Of a DNA stretch of 64,000 bases, positions 50,430 through 58,715 are shown in pieces. The position numbers were made by a program, and so were the translations under genes. The stretch spans positions 1-64,000 of the forward strand of contig DATKDP010000113.1 in assembly GCA_035546335.1 (NCBI GenBank), written 5' to 3'. The notes below the pieces were generated by a model, which was not told the DNA's origin, did no database searches, and worked only from the letters and a program-made list of their open reading frames with translations. Within the stretch, counting starts at the first letter, position 1. Every line of letters begins with the position of its first letter. The DNA is from DATKDP01 sp035546335. GTDB taxonomy: Bacteria; Acidobacteriota; Thermoanaerobaculia; Gp7-AA8.

Positions 50430-52682
50430 ATGAAGAACTTCATCGCCCGAACGTTCGCACTGCTCTCTCTGATCACGATCGCTGCGAGCGTTTCCGTTCG
50501 CACGCCTGCGCTGACAGCCGCCGAGCTTCCGGCAAACGTCGAGAAGGTCGAATCTCTCGGAGGCATCACGCAGTACCGGCTCAAGTCGAACGGAATGCCG
50601 ATCTATCTGAAGCCGGATCACGCGGCACCGGTGTTCACGTTCATGGTCGTCTACCACGTCGGGTCGCGCAATGAGGCGCCGGGGAACACCGGATCGGCGC
50701 ATCTGCTCGAGCACATGATTTTCAACAAGAGCACCGAGAACTTCGGTCGCGCAAGGGGACACAAGACGTTCCAGGAGGTCCTCTACGAGGCGGGAGCCGA
50801 TTTTTCATCGACCAACATGACCACCTGGTACGACCGGATGAACGGCTACTCGACGTTGCCATCCGACAAGCTCGAGCTGGCGATGAAGATCGAGGCCGAT
50901 CGGCTGGCGCGCGGGTTGATCCTCGACGAGGAGCGCCTGTCGGAGATGTCGGTCGTGCGCAACGAGTACGAGATCGGAGAGAACAATCCGTATCGAGCCC
51001 TCTACAACGCCGTGATCGGAACCGCAATCGTGGCGCATCCCTACCACTGGTCGACGATCGGCTACCGCTCCGACATCGAAGGGGTGACCACCGAAAAACT
51101 GCGAGAGCATTACCGCAACTTCTTTCATCCCGACAATGCGCAGGCGATTCTCGTCGGCGACTTCGACACGGCTCAGGCCCTCGCCATGTTCGACCGCGAA
51201 TTCGGCTCGTTTCCGCGATCCGAGAATCCGATACCGAAGGTGATCACCGTCGAGCCTCCCCAGCAGGGAGAGCGGCGGACGATCGTCAGACGTCCGGGCA
51301 GCATCCGAATCGTCGCTGTCGCCTGGATGCGCCCCCATTCGCTCCATCCCGATTTCATTCCGATCGAAGTGCTCACCACGGTTCTCGGCGACGGTGTGAG
51401 CTCCCGGCTCTACAAGGCTCTCGTCGAAACGAGGCTGGCAACCGATGTGAACGCCCTCAATTTCACCCTGCGCGACCCCTTTCCCCTCTACCTCGTAGCG
51501 ACCGTCGCCGAAGGGAGCGATCACCAGAAAGTCGAAGAGGCGTTGAAGACCACTGTCAGCGACATCGCCGCGAATGGGATCACCGAAGCCGAGCTGCAGC
51601 GGGCAAAAGAGCAGATCGAGGTGTCGGTCATCCGGCGCCGCGATGGAACGTATCCCTTCGCCTCCGACCTGGGTGAAGCGGTCGCGTCCGCCGATTGGAA
51701 GTGGTTCATCGGCTATGTCGATGCGGTCAGGAACGTGAAGATCGAGGACGTACAGCGCGTGGCCGCCACCTACCTCGTTCCCGACGGCGCGACTGTCGGA
51801 TGGTTCGTCCCTGCCGACGCATCGAAGAAGCCGGCACCATCACAGATCGCGGGCGCGGAAAGCCAATCGGCCGATGCGAGGCGAACTGCGCAGCCCGTCA
51901 TGACGACGAAGCGCGAGCAGGCAGTCTCCAAACGGGCATCGGGATCGTTCGCATCGCGGACGGTCCGCAAGGTTCTCGAGAATGGACTGATCGTCGATGT
52001 CGTGGAGAATCGTGCGGTTCCAACCGTCGCCGTTCGAGGAATCGTCTTTGCCGGCGATTCGACGGCTGCGGCAGGCAACGCTGCGGTCCCGAGACTGACG
52101 GCGATGATGTTGCAGCGCGGCACGAAGACGAAAACAAAACAGCAGATGGCCGATCTCATCGAAGGGAGGGGGGCGAATCTCTCCATTGCAACGAACCTCT
52201 TCGACGCGCAGATCGCCGCATCAGGCCTGTCGCGCGATCTTCCGACGATCCTCGAGGTTCTCGCCGACCAGTTGCGCAATCCATCGTTTCCCGAGGAGGA
52301 GCTGGTCAAGGCGAAGGGAGAGATGAAGAATGATGTGCTGCGCGCCGCGGAGAGTACGGGAGAACGGGCGGTCGAGCGGCTCACTCAGCTCGTCTACCCT
52401 CCGAATCACCCCTATCGCGCCCACGGCTCCGCAGTGCTGACCGCAGCGATCGAGGCCGCAACGGTCGAGGATCTCGCCCGGTTTCACGCGCAGAGGTATG
52501 GAGCGCAGGCAACGATTCTCGCCATCGTTGGCGATGTGGACGCTGCCAAGACGATCGCTCTCGTCGAACGGCTTTTCGGCGGCTTTCCGAAAGGCAGCCG
52601 GCCGGCGCTCGAGACCGAACGCGCCGTGGTCGCACAGACGGCGACGAAGGAATCGTTCGAATGCCCGGGAAAGCGAACATGA
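50430..52682 (+). CDS. Exported M16 peptidase, N-terminal part (frameshifted gene)
   Basis: The first 750 residues of a two-unit M16 zinc peptidase. The signal peptide is 1-35 (hydrophobic ALLSLITIAAS, then TAAE). The first unit has the zinc motif HLLEHM with the later Glu in SEMSVVRNEYEIGENNP. The second unit begins at RTVRKVLENGLIVDVVEN without HxxEH. The frame stops at 52682 after TATKESFECPGKRT. Family-like sequence resumes in another frame from 52661, and restoring one G in the GG at 52649-52650 would join them (TKGIVRMPGKANMN). TGGAGA precedes the ATG. Confidence 0.88.
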   Translation: MKNFIARTFALLSLITIAASVSVRTPALTAAELPANVEKVESLGGITQYRLKSNGMPIYLKPDHAAPVFTFMVVYHVGSRNEAPGNTGSAHLLEHMIFNKSTENFGRARGHKTFQEVLYEAGADFSSTNMTTWYDRMNGYSTLPSDKLELAMKIEADRLARGLILDEERLSEMSVVRNEYEIGENNPYRALYNAVIGTAIVAHPYHWSTIGYRSDIEGVTTEKLREHYRNFFHPDNAQAILVGDFDTAQALAMFDREFGSFPRSENPIPKVITVEPPQQGERRTIVRRPGSIRIVAVAWMRPHSLHPDFIPIEVLTTVLGDGVSSRLYKALVETRLATDVNALNFTLRDPFPLYLVATVAEGSDHQKVEEALKTTVSDIAANGITEAELQRAKEQIEVSVIRRRDGTYPFASDLGEAVASADWKWFIGYVDAVRNVKIEDVQRVAATYLVPDGATVGWFVPADASKKPAPSQIAGAESQSADARRTAQPVMTTKREQAVSKRASGSFASRTVRKVLENGLIVDVVENRAVPTVAVRGIVFAGDSTAAAGNAAVPRLTAMMLQRGTKTKTKQQMADLIEGRGANLSIATNLFDAQIAASGLSRDLPTILEVLADQLRNPSFPEEELVKAKGEMKNDVLRAAESTGERAVERLTQLVYPPNHPYRAHGSAVLTAAIEAATVEDLARFHAQRYGAQATILAIVGDVDAAKTIALVERLFGGFPKGSRPALETERAVVAQTATKESFECPGKRT

Positions 52683-53215
52683 ATCTCGTCTTCGGCCACG
52701 CCAGCGGGCTCCGGCGGCTCGATCCCGATTACGAAGCAGCACTGATCGCCAATGCCGCCCTCGGGCAGACTGCCCTCTCGTCCCGTATCGGAAAGAGAGT
52801 CCGGGACACGGAGGGTCTATCCTACAGCCTTGCATCGCGCTTTCAATTCAGCGACGCGCTCGACGGAGTCTGGCTGGCGAACGTCAATCTCGCTCCCGTC
52901 AATCTCGAGCGCGCCATGAGCTCGACACGCGAGGAGATCGAGAAGTTCCGCCGCGAGGGAGTCACGGAAACGGAGATCGAAGCGCAGAAGAGCTTCTTCG
53001 CCGGCAACTATCAGGTCGGGCTCGGCTCGAGCTCCGGCGTCGCTGCGGCGCTGGTGACGGCGGAGAAATTCGGCTACGGTCCGAAGTATCTCGACGAGTT
53101 CCCCTCTCGCATCAGAAAGGTCACGCTCGCCGAGGTGAACGCCGCGATCGAGAAGCGCTTCCATCCCGACAAGATGTTCGTCGTCGTGGCCGGCGATCTC
53201 GAGACCCTTCCGTGA
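52661..53215 (+). CDS. Exported M16 peptidase, C-terminal part (frameshifted gene)
   Basis: A 184-residue open frame that continues the second unit of the preceding M16 peptidase: MNLVFGHASGLRRLDPDYEA, IGKRVRDTEGLSYSLASRF, EIEKFRREGVTETEIEAQ, then the family terminus FVVVAGDLETLP. On its own it lacks any zinc site. It overlaps the upstream frame by 22 nt. It has an ATG but no ribosome-binding site, so separate translation is unlikely. A one-base deletion, either real or an assembly error, is the simplest explanation. Confidence 0.82.
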   Translation: MPGKANMNLVFGHASGLRRLDPDYEAALIANAALGQTALSSRIGKRVRDTEGLSYSLASRFQFSDALDGVWLANVNLAPVNLERAMSSTREEIEKFRREGVTETEIEAQKSFFAGNYQVGLGSSSGVAAALVTAEKFGYGPKYLDEFPSRIRKVTLAEVNAAIEKRFHPDKMFVVVAGDLETLP

Positions 53216-53216
53216 A

Positions 53217-53547
53217 GGAGAGCGGGCGTCCCGCGCCCGCCGTGCCACACCCCGCATGGCCTCGCCGTGCCTCGTGTAGGGACGAAGCATTTGCGCGAGG
53301 GCCAGAGCTGAGGGCCTGCGTACCCCGCAACGCAGCGCAATAGCTTCGTCCGCGTGCTTGCGACGCCCTACCCGGCCTGCGGGGAGAGCGGGCGTCCGGC
53401 GCCCGCCCCTGTCATGCCCCGCCTGGCCTAGTCGTGCTCTCGTAGGGACGAAGCATTTGCGCGAGGGCCAGAGTTGCGGGCTTGCCTACGCCGCAACGCA
53501 GCGCGATAGCTTCGTCCGCGTGCTTGCGATGCCCTACCGGCCTGCGG
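53217..53547. repeat. Tandem duplication of a 166-bp noncoding unit
   Basis: Copies 53217-53382 and 53383-53547 are highly similar throughout: GGAGAGCGGGCGTCC, then GTAGGGACGAAGCATTTGCG, then GATAGCTTCGTCCGCGTGC in the second copy. A fragment of the unit start also occurs at 41761-41790 after the histidine kinase gene. The unit follows directly after the M16 stop and fills the 380-nt gap up to 53595; no gene is seen. Confidence 0.85.
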
Positions 53548-53581
53548 CATTGCGCCTCGAGACCGATCGACAACATTGCGG

Positions 53582-53587
53582 TAAGAT
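53582..53587 (+). promoter_or_regulatory. -10 box (TAAGAT) 8 nt before a start codon
   Basis: TAAGAT is followed by 8 nt and the ATG at 53596, with no Shine-Dalgarno sequence. It is another leaderless-type layout. Confidence 0.45.
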
Positions 53588-53595
53588 AGTCGCGA

Positions 53596-53928
53596 ATGGA
53601 CGACAACGATTTGAAACGGCTGATCGATAGCGTAGTGGCGGATACTCGTCGTCACTTCGAAGTTGTCGCGGAACGCACCGACAAGAAGGTGGAACTCCTC
53701 GCCGAAGCGATCGCCGCGCTTGGAGGTGGTTTGCGGCTGGAAACTGCTGAGCTGCGGGAGGAGACGCGACGTGGCTTCGCCGAGACACACGCGATGATCA
53801 ACTGTGCAACGATCGCCCAGAAGGAAGCCCTAGCGATGGGAGATGTCGTCTTCGGCACCGGGGTGACTGAGGGTGCTGTGAGAGCTATCCGAAAAGGCTC
53901 GCGTGAGGACGAGAGGCGGAACCACTAA
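53596..53928 (+). CDS. Small coiled-coil hypothetical protein
   Basis: Function not recognised. The 110 aa are mostly helical: heptad-like segments RLIDSVVADTRRHFEVVAER and KKVELLAEAIAALGG, then ETAELREETRRGFAETHAMI. The pattern resembles short coiled-coil proteins that occur in several Acidobacteriota-like genomes. The C-terminal 35 residues (from INCATIAQ) fit that pattern less well. The stop overlaps the next ATG by 1 nt, so the pair is probably translated together. Confidence 0.65.
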   Translation: MDDNDLKRLIDSVVADTRRHFEVVAERTDKKVELLAEAIAALGGGLRLETAELREETRRGFAETHAMINCATIAQKEALAMGDVVFGTGVTEGAVRAIRKGSREDERRNH

Positions 53929-54137
53929 TGCCCTTGGTCAAGTCCGTCTATGTCCGCAGATCCATGTTAGGGGTAGTGATACCGCTTCTTACGATCGTTG
54001 CCTACCTCATCATTCGTCCAATCTCCGGAATTACGTCACCTTATGCTCTGATTGCGATACGACTTTGCGGGATAACTGCAACGGGCTTTCTCGTCTCAGG
54101 ACTTCTGGGCTTGGCACTAACCAGACACGGACACTAG
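53928..54137 (+). CDS. Small two-helix membrane protein
   Basis: Function not recognised. It has 69 aa: a basic N-terminus (KSVYVRRS), then two membrane helices (about 13-31 and 40-62). The gene overlaps the coiled-coil gene by 1 nt. Its bases are clearly less GC-rich than the surroundings, which could mean recent acquisition or weak selection. It ends before a short inverted repeat and the convergent recQ gene. Confidence 0.55.
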   Translation: MPLVKSVYVRRSMLGVVIPLLTIVAYLIIRPISGITSPYALIAIRLCGITATGFLVSGLLGLALTRHGH

Positions 54138-54220
54138 TCGCCAGCCTAACGCGTGTGTTTCGAGGACTTGCGGCATCAATCAAGCGGACTGCATGTGAGA
54201 CGTGTCCCCTCACCCCTGAC

Positions 54221-54277
54221 CCCTCTCCCCATGGTCACGTCGCTGCCTCTGGTAGGGTTGGCTGATGGGGAGAGGGG
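54221..54277. repeat. Dispersed inverted repeat (CCCTCTCCCC type)
   Basis: CCCTCTCCCCATGGTCACGT at 54221-54240 also occurs identically at 59996-60015. Each copy is followed about 25 nt later by a GGAGAGGGG complement (54268-54277; 60041-60049). Both lie in intergenic spaces. Confidence 0.75.
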
Positions 54278-54311
54278 AACGATCATCGCAAGAACGCCTG
54301 ACCCTCGCGAC

Positions 54312-56531
54312 TCACTCCGCGCCGCCGGCCCGGAGGTGGGCCAGGACGAGCCGGATTTCGTCGTACGAGACGCTCTCGCCGAGTCTGTCTCTGATCGGCT
54401 TCAGCCTTTCCACACCTTCTTTCGTTGCGGCGCCGGCGATTGCCGCGTAGCGGTCGTCCGGAATCCAGCGCGAGATCGACGAGGGCCGCTCCTCCTCGAT
54501 GTACTGTGAGAGATATTCGACGACCGTGCTGCGCGCTCGTCCCGTCGTCTCCATGACTCCATCGATCGAAACACCTCGCCGGAATGCCGCGCGCGCCGTG
54601 TCTCTCTCCGGCGAGGGGCGTCGCGGTCCTCGGAACCGCACTGCCGGCGGCGAAGGGAGCGCACAGTCGCGCGTGAGGCCCGCCGTTGAGCAGTGCTGAT
54701 CGAGCAGATCGAGAATCTCCGTGCCAAACTCGTCGAGCTTCGTCAGTCCGATGCCGTAGAGCTGCCGCATTCCTTCGAAGGTCGAGGGACGCGCAGTGGC
54801 GAGCTGCCGCAGCGTCGCGTCGCTGAAGATGACGAACGGCGCGGCACCTCGAGCATCCGCCGTCTCCTTTCTCCATTGCCTCAGGACCTCGAACAGATCG
54901 CGATCGACGCCGTCCCAGGTACGCCCGGCGGTCACCGCCGCTTCCCCTGTCGAGCGGAAGAGCTTCACGTCCGTTGCGCCACGAAAAATCTGCCTGCCCA
55001 ACGCCGTCAGGCGGATGACAGGATAGAGACCCTCCTCCTGCTGGAGCAGCCCGGCACCGACGAGCTGTCCGATCCATGCAGTGATCTCCTCTCTGGCGTG
55101 TGCCGAGAGAATTCCGTAGGTCGACAGCGTATCGTGGCCTCGCCGCCGAATCCTCTCCAGCCGCTCTCCCCGAAGCACCGACGCGATGTCGTTGCCGCCG
55201 AACGGATCGCGCAGCCGGACGATGCAGGAGAGGATCTTCTGTGCAATCACCAGAGAGTCGGGAAGGACCTCACGATCGCCGAGGCAGACGTCGCATGCCC
55301 TGCAGCCCGGGCTCTCGAGATTCTGACCGAAATGCTCGACCAGGGCGCGATGACGGCAGACGGATCGCGTGCAATAAAGGTCGATCTCCTGCAAGTGCCG
55401 CAGCGCGACCTCGAGCTGCTCCTCGCTCATCCGCTCGCTCGAGCCCTGCTCCAGAATCTTCCTCCAGGTCGTGGCATCCGATCGCCCGTACAAGAGAACA
55501 CACTCCGCATCGAGACCATCCCGGCCGGCGCGACCTGCTTCCTGCTGGTAGTGCTCGAGCGATTTCGGCATGCCGGCGTGCAGCACGAACCGGACGTTCG
55601 AGCGGTCGATCCCCATCCCGAAGGCGACGGTCGCGACGACGATCTGGCAGCGCTCCGTCGTGAAGGCTTCCTGGGCCTCCTTCCGCTCCTCGATCGGCAG
55701 CCCGGCATGGTAGGGAACGGCGTCGTGGCCTCGCTCCCGAAGCGCAGCGGTGATCTCGTCGACGTCGCGCCGGCGGATGCAGTAGATGATTCCCCCTTCT
55801 CCACGATGGCGCGCGATCACCTCCTCGATCTGTTCGAGCTCTCTGCGGCGGCGCGGCACGACCCGATACGTCAGGTTCGGTCGATCGAAGTCTCCGACCA
55901 GGACGACCGGCTCGCGGAGTGCGAGCTGCTCGATGATGTCGCTTCGGACCTTCGTCGTCGCCGTCGCGGTGTACGCGTGAATCGAGGCGCCGGGGAAGAG
56001 CCGCCGCAGATCGCGCAACTGGCGGTACTCGGGCCGAAAATCGTGCCCCCAGTGGCTGATGCAGTGCGCCTCGTCGATGGCGAACGCGTCGACTCCGACG
56101 CTCGCCAGCAAGCGTCTGAATGAAGCGGCAGCGACTCGCTCCGGAGAGACGAACAGGAGCTTCGTTCTCCCCTCGGCTACGTCCGATTCCACGTCTCTCT
56201 GGCTTCGTGCATCGAGAGAGCTGTTGAGCTGCCCGGCGGGCACTCCTGAGGCGATGAGGCCGTCGACCTGATCCTTCATCAACGAGATCAGCGGCGAGAC
56301 CACGACGGTGAGTCCGTCGCCGAGGAGCGCGGGGGCCTGGTAACAGAGGGACTTGCCACCGCCGGTCGGGAGTACCACCAGCGAGTCGCGTGCGTCGAGA
56401 ACGGCCAGCATCGCCTCTCGCTGCAACGGAAGCAACGTCGAGAATCCCCAGTACTGAGAGACGATCGCGGCGAGGCGATCATTTTTTTCTTCTGAAGCTG
56501 TCGCGGAGTTGTCGCCGCATTCGTACTTCAT
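54312..56531 (-). CDS. recQ: ATP-dependent DNA helicase RecQ
   Basis: A 739-aa 3'-5' helicase of superfamily 2. Order: Walker A VLPTGGGKSLCYQAPAL, DEAH-box AIDEAHCISHWGHDFRPEY, SAT-like TATATTKVRSDI, motif VI HYQQEAGRAGRDG, the RQC zinc cysteines (CRHRALVEHFG, CRACDVC) and winged helix. An HRDC domain follows near 530-610 and a helix-turn-helix-like tail (RGVSIDGVMETTGRARSTV, about 655-690). Of three clustered ATGs the last is chosen, since GGAGG lies 7 nt before it. It is likely involved in recombination repair. Confidence 0.95.
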   Translation of the reverse strand: MKYECGDNSATASEEKNDRLAAIVSQYWGFSTLLPLQREAMLAVLDARDSLVVLPTGGGKSLCYQAPALLGDGLTVVVSPLISLMKDQVDGLIASGVPAGQLNSSLDARSQRDVESDVAEGRTKLLFVSPERVAAASFRRLLASVGVDAFAIDEAHCISHWGHDFRPEYRQLRDLRRLFPGASIHAYTATATTKVRSDIIEQLALREPVVLVGDFDRPNLTYRVVPRRRRELEQIEEVIARHRGEGGIIYCIRRRDVDEITAALRERGHDAVPYHAGLPIEERKEAQEAFTTERCQIVVATVAFGMGIDRSNVRFVLHAGMPKSLEHYQQEAGRAGRDGLDAECVLLYGRSDATTWRKILEQGSSERMSEEQLEVALRHLQEIDLYCTRSVCRHRALVEHFGQNLESPGCRACDVCLGDREVLPDSLVIAQKILSCIVRLRDPFGGNDIASVLRGERLERIRRRGHDTLSTYGILSAHAREEITAWIGQLVGAGLLQQEEGLYPVIRLTALGRQIFRGATDVKLFRSTGEAAVTAGRTWDGVDRDLFEVLRQWRKETADARGAAPFVIFSDATLRQLATARPSTFEGMRQLYGIGLTKLDEFGTEILDLLDQHCSTAGLTRDCALPSPPAVRFRGPRRPSPERDTARAAFRRGVSIDGVMETTGRARSTVVEYLSQYIEEERPSSISRWIPDDRYAAIAGAATKEGVERLKPIRDRLGESVSYDEIRLVLAHLRAGGAE

Positions 56532-56780
56532 GTCCATTCCTCCATTCTTATCCATCTGCGGTGCCGCGGACGTGAAAACCCCACCGCGGGCATAGGCTCG
56601 TGAGCGTAGTCGCAGGAAGACAGGAGGGACTGACGACAGCCAGTCAGCGTGGGAAGGCAATCATACCTCGGCTCGGCGGGGATGCAAGCGAGCCGCCGGG
56701 GACTTCTCTGCCGAGACCAGAGCCCTGCGCCACCACCACCGCTCGGACGCAAGCCGCCGCGTGCCGAGGCTGTGAACGAA

Positions 56781-57566
56781 TCAGAGCTTGTGGTGCGCAT
56801 TCGCCTGAAGGGTTGATCCGGCGCGAGCGACAACTTTCCTGCCGATCAGCCTGATGTTTCCAATCTCTCCGAGGCGCCGCTCCTGTTCCATCATGTCCCT
56901 CACCCACACGACTGCAGCCGGCGTGTCATCGAGCACCGGAATGAGGTATCGAAAGGCGTATGGCACGTCCTCGACCGATTCGACGACGAAGAGCTCAGCA
57001 ATGGCGGCGAGCATCTCCGAAGGAGAATGCAGATCATCATCGTGACCGGAATGCCAGGCGACGACCGGATCGGGCGCGTGAAGCAGAGACGTCGCGAATT
57101 CCTCCACGGCCTCGCTGACGATCATTCCCCCCTCGTTTGCTTCTCTTACTTTGAAGGCGATCCACTCGATCGTCCTGGGATCGGCACTGTGAAAGTCAAA
57201 GTCATCGACGAGCAGCAGACCGTTGTCGCCGGCGGCAGTCCGCGCCGCCTTCACCGCGCCGTGAAGGTCGGTGATGTGGTGAAGCGAGCGGCTGAAGAGC
57301 ACCGCGTCGCATTCGGAGTAATCGACCTCGGGCCAGACGCCGCAGATCGCATCGATTCCCTTCGCACGTGCTTCCGCCACCCGATGCGCGTCGGACTCGA
57401 TGGCCTTCATGGAATAGCCAAGATCCCGGAGATCTGCGGCGACGTCACCTCCGCCGCAGCCGATCTCGAGCACACGGGCCGGCGCACGAAGGCACGCCGT
57501 CACCAGAACCACCGTCGCTCTCGTCGCGATGTCGATGGCGCGCGGCGGTGGATCTCCTCTAGTCAT
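56781..57566 (-). CDS. Class I SAM-dependent methyltransferase
   Basis: A 261-aa methyltransferase of type 11/25. Motif I is VLEIGCGGGDVAADL, motif II is MKAIESDAHRVAEA, then DAVLFSRSLHHITDL (the post-motif with SLHH) and LLLVDDFDFHS. The target is unknown. The C-terminal half has an EEFATSLLHAPDPVVAWHSGH segment seen in small-molecule methyltransferases. AGGA lies about 7 nt before the ATG; the upstream frame runs into an intergenic repeat. It lies between recQ and the metallopeptidase gene, all on the minus strand with gaps. Confidence 0.9.
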   Translation of the reverse strand: MTRGDPPPRAIDIATRATVVLVTACLRAPARVLEIGCGGGDVAADLRDLGYSMKAIESDAHRVAEARAKGIDAICGVWPEVDYSECDAVLFSRSLHHITDLHGAVKAARTAAGDNGLLLVDDFDFHSADPRTIEWIAFKVREANEGGMIVSEAVEEFATSLLHAPDPVVAWHSGHDDDLHSPSEMLAAIAELFVVESVEDVPYAFRYLIPVLDDTPAAVVWVRDMMEQERRLGEIGNIRLIGRKVVARAGSTLQANAHHKL

Positions 57567-57726
57567 CGCGTCATCCTGAAGGTTCGGAGTCAGAGCACGG
57601 CTCCTCAACCGCGGAGCGGGAACGACAACCGATCAGCCGGCAGCGCCGGGAGTCCTCCGCATTCCTGATCGGACTATACGACGCGTTGTTGGCAGACAGC
57701 TGTCAACCTTCCGTGACGAGCCCGGA

Positions 57727-58557
57727 TCATCGACCGCCGGAGGCGAACGTGTCGCACTGCCGCATGTCTCCGGTCCGAATGCCGCGCTGAAACCACTCCA
57801 TGCGCTGCTCGGACGTGCCGTGCGTGAACGACTCCGGCTGGATGCGTCCACCCTGTTGCGACTGGATCCGGTCGTCTCCGATCGCGCTCGCCGCACCGAG
57901 CGCCTCCTCCGCATCACCCGGCTCGAGCAGTTGTCGTGCGTGATGAGCCCAGACGCCGGCCAAGCAGTCGGCTTGCAGTTCCTGGCGAACCGAAAGCTCA
58001 TTCGCGCGCGCCTGCGGCAGTTGACCCTGGGCCGAGCGCACCTCCTCGGAGATCCCGAGCAGGGTCTGGATGTGATGTCCCACTTCGTGCGCGATCACAT
58101 AGGCCTGAGCGAAGTCTCCCGGAGCCTGAAAACGGTCGCGCAACTCCTGATAGAACGAAAGGTCGATGTACACGCTACGATCGAGTGGACAGTAGAACGG
58201 ACCCATCGCTGCCTGGCCGACTCCGCAGGCCGACTGCGTCGCGCCGGAAAAGAGCACGAGCTCCGGCTCCCGATACGCCGTCTTCGCCTGTGCGGGCAAC
58301 TGTTCGCGCCACACCTGTTCGGTGCTTCCGAGAACGTGCGCGACCATCTCGGCCATCTCGTCGGATCCCTGCGCGAGTGGCTGGCCGCCGCCTGCTGCAC
58401 CCGGGCCCTGCTGCTGCAGATCCGAGGGATCACCGCCGAGGAGCAGATAGAGGACGACGACCACGACCGCGCCGATCCCCCCTCCTCCCGCCAGCATCGG
58501 CCCCATACCGCGCCGATCGGACACGTTCGAGCTTCGGGGAGCCTGGCGCCATCGCAT
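57727..58557 (-). CDS. Neutral zinc metallopeptidase, YpfJ family
   Basis: A 276-aa membrane-anchored predicted metallopeptidase. It starts with a basic N-terminus (MRWRQ) and one helix (about 22-42, GAVVVVVLYLLLGG). The catalytic domain is SACGVGQAAMGPFYCPLDR, YIDLSFYQELRDRF, and the zinc motif AYVIAHEVGHHIQTLLG with ELQADCLAGVWAHH. The end SEQRMEWFQRGIRTGDMRQC is canonical for the family. No substrate is known for the family. GGAGG lies 8 nt before the ATG. The active site faces the periplasm (inferred). Confidence 0.93.
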   Translation of the reverse strand: MRWRQAPRSSNVSDRRGMGPMLAGGGGIGAVVVVVLYLLLGGDPSDLQQQGPGAAGGGQPLAQGSDEMAEMVAHVLGSTEQVWREQLPAQAKTAYREPELVLFSGATQSACGVGQAAMGPFYCPLDRSVYIDLSFYQELRDRFQAPGDFAQAYVIAHEVGHHIQTLLGISEEVRSAQGQLPQARANELSVRQELQADCLAGVWAHHARQLLEPGDAEEALGAASAIGDDRIQSQQGGRIQPESFTHGTSEQRMEWFQRGIRTGDMRQCDTFASGGR

Positions 58558-58715
58558 GTTGCTGCCTCCGGCCCCGGCTGTAGCAAGGCGCGTGCACGAG
58601 GGTGCACACAACGGGAGCCGCCGCGTGATCAAGAGCGTGAAAAATGAGAATCCGAGCGCGATCCTTGCCGCGCGCCCCTCGGAAAATCCGCGGGGCGCGC
58701 GGCTGTTCTGCGCGG

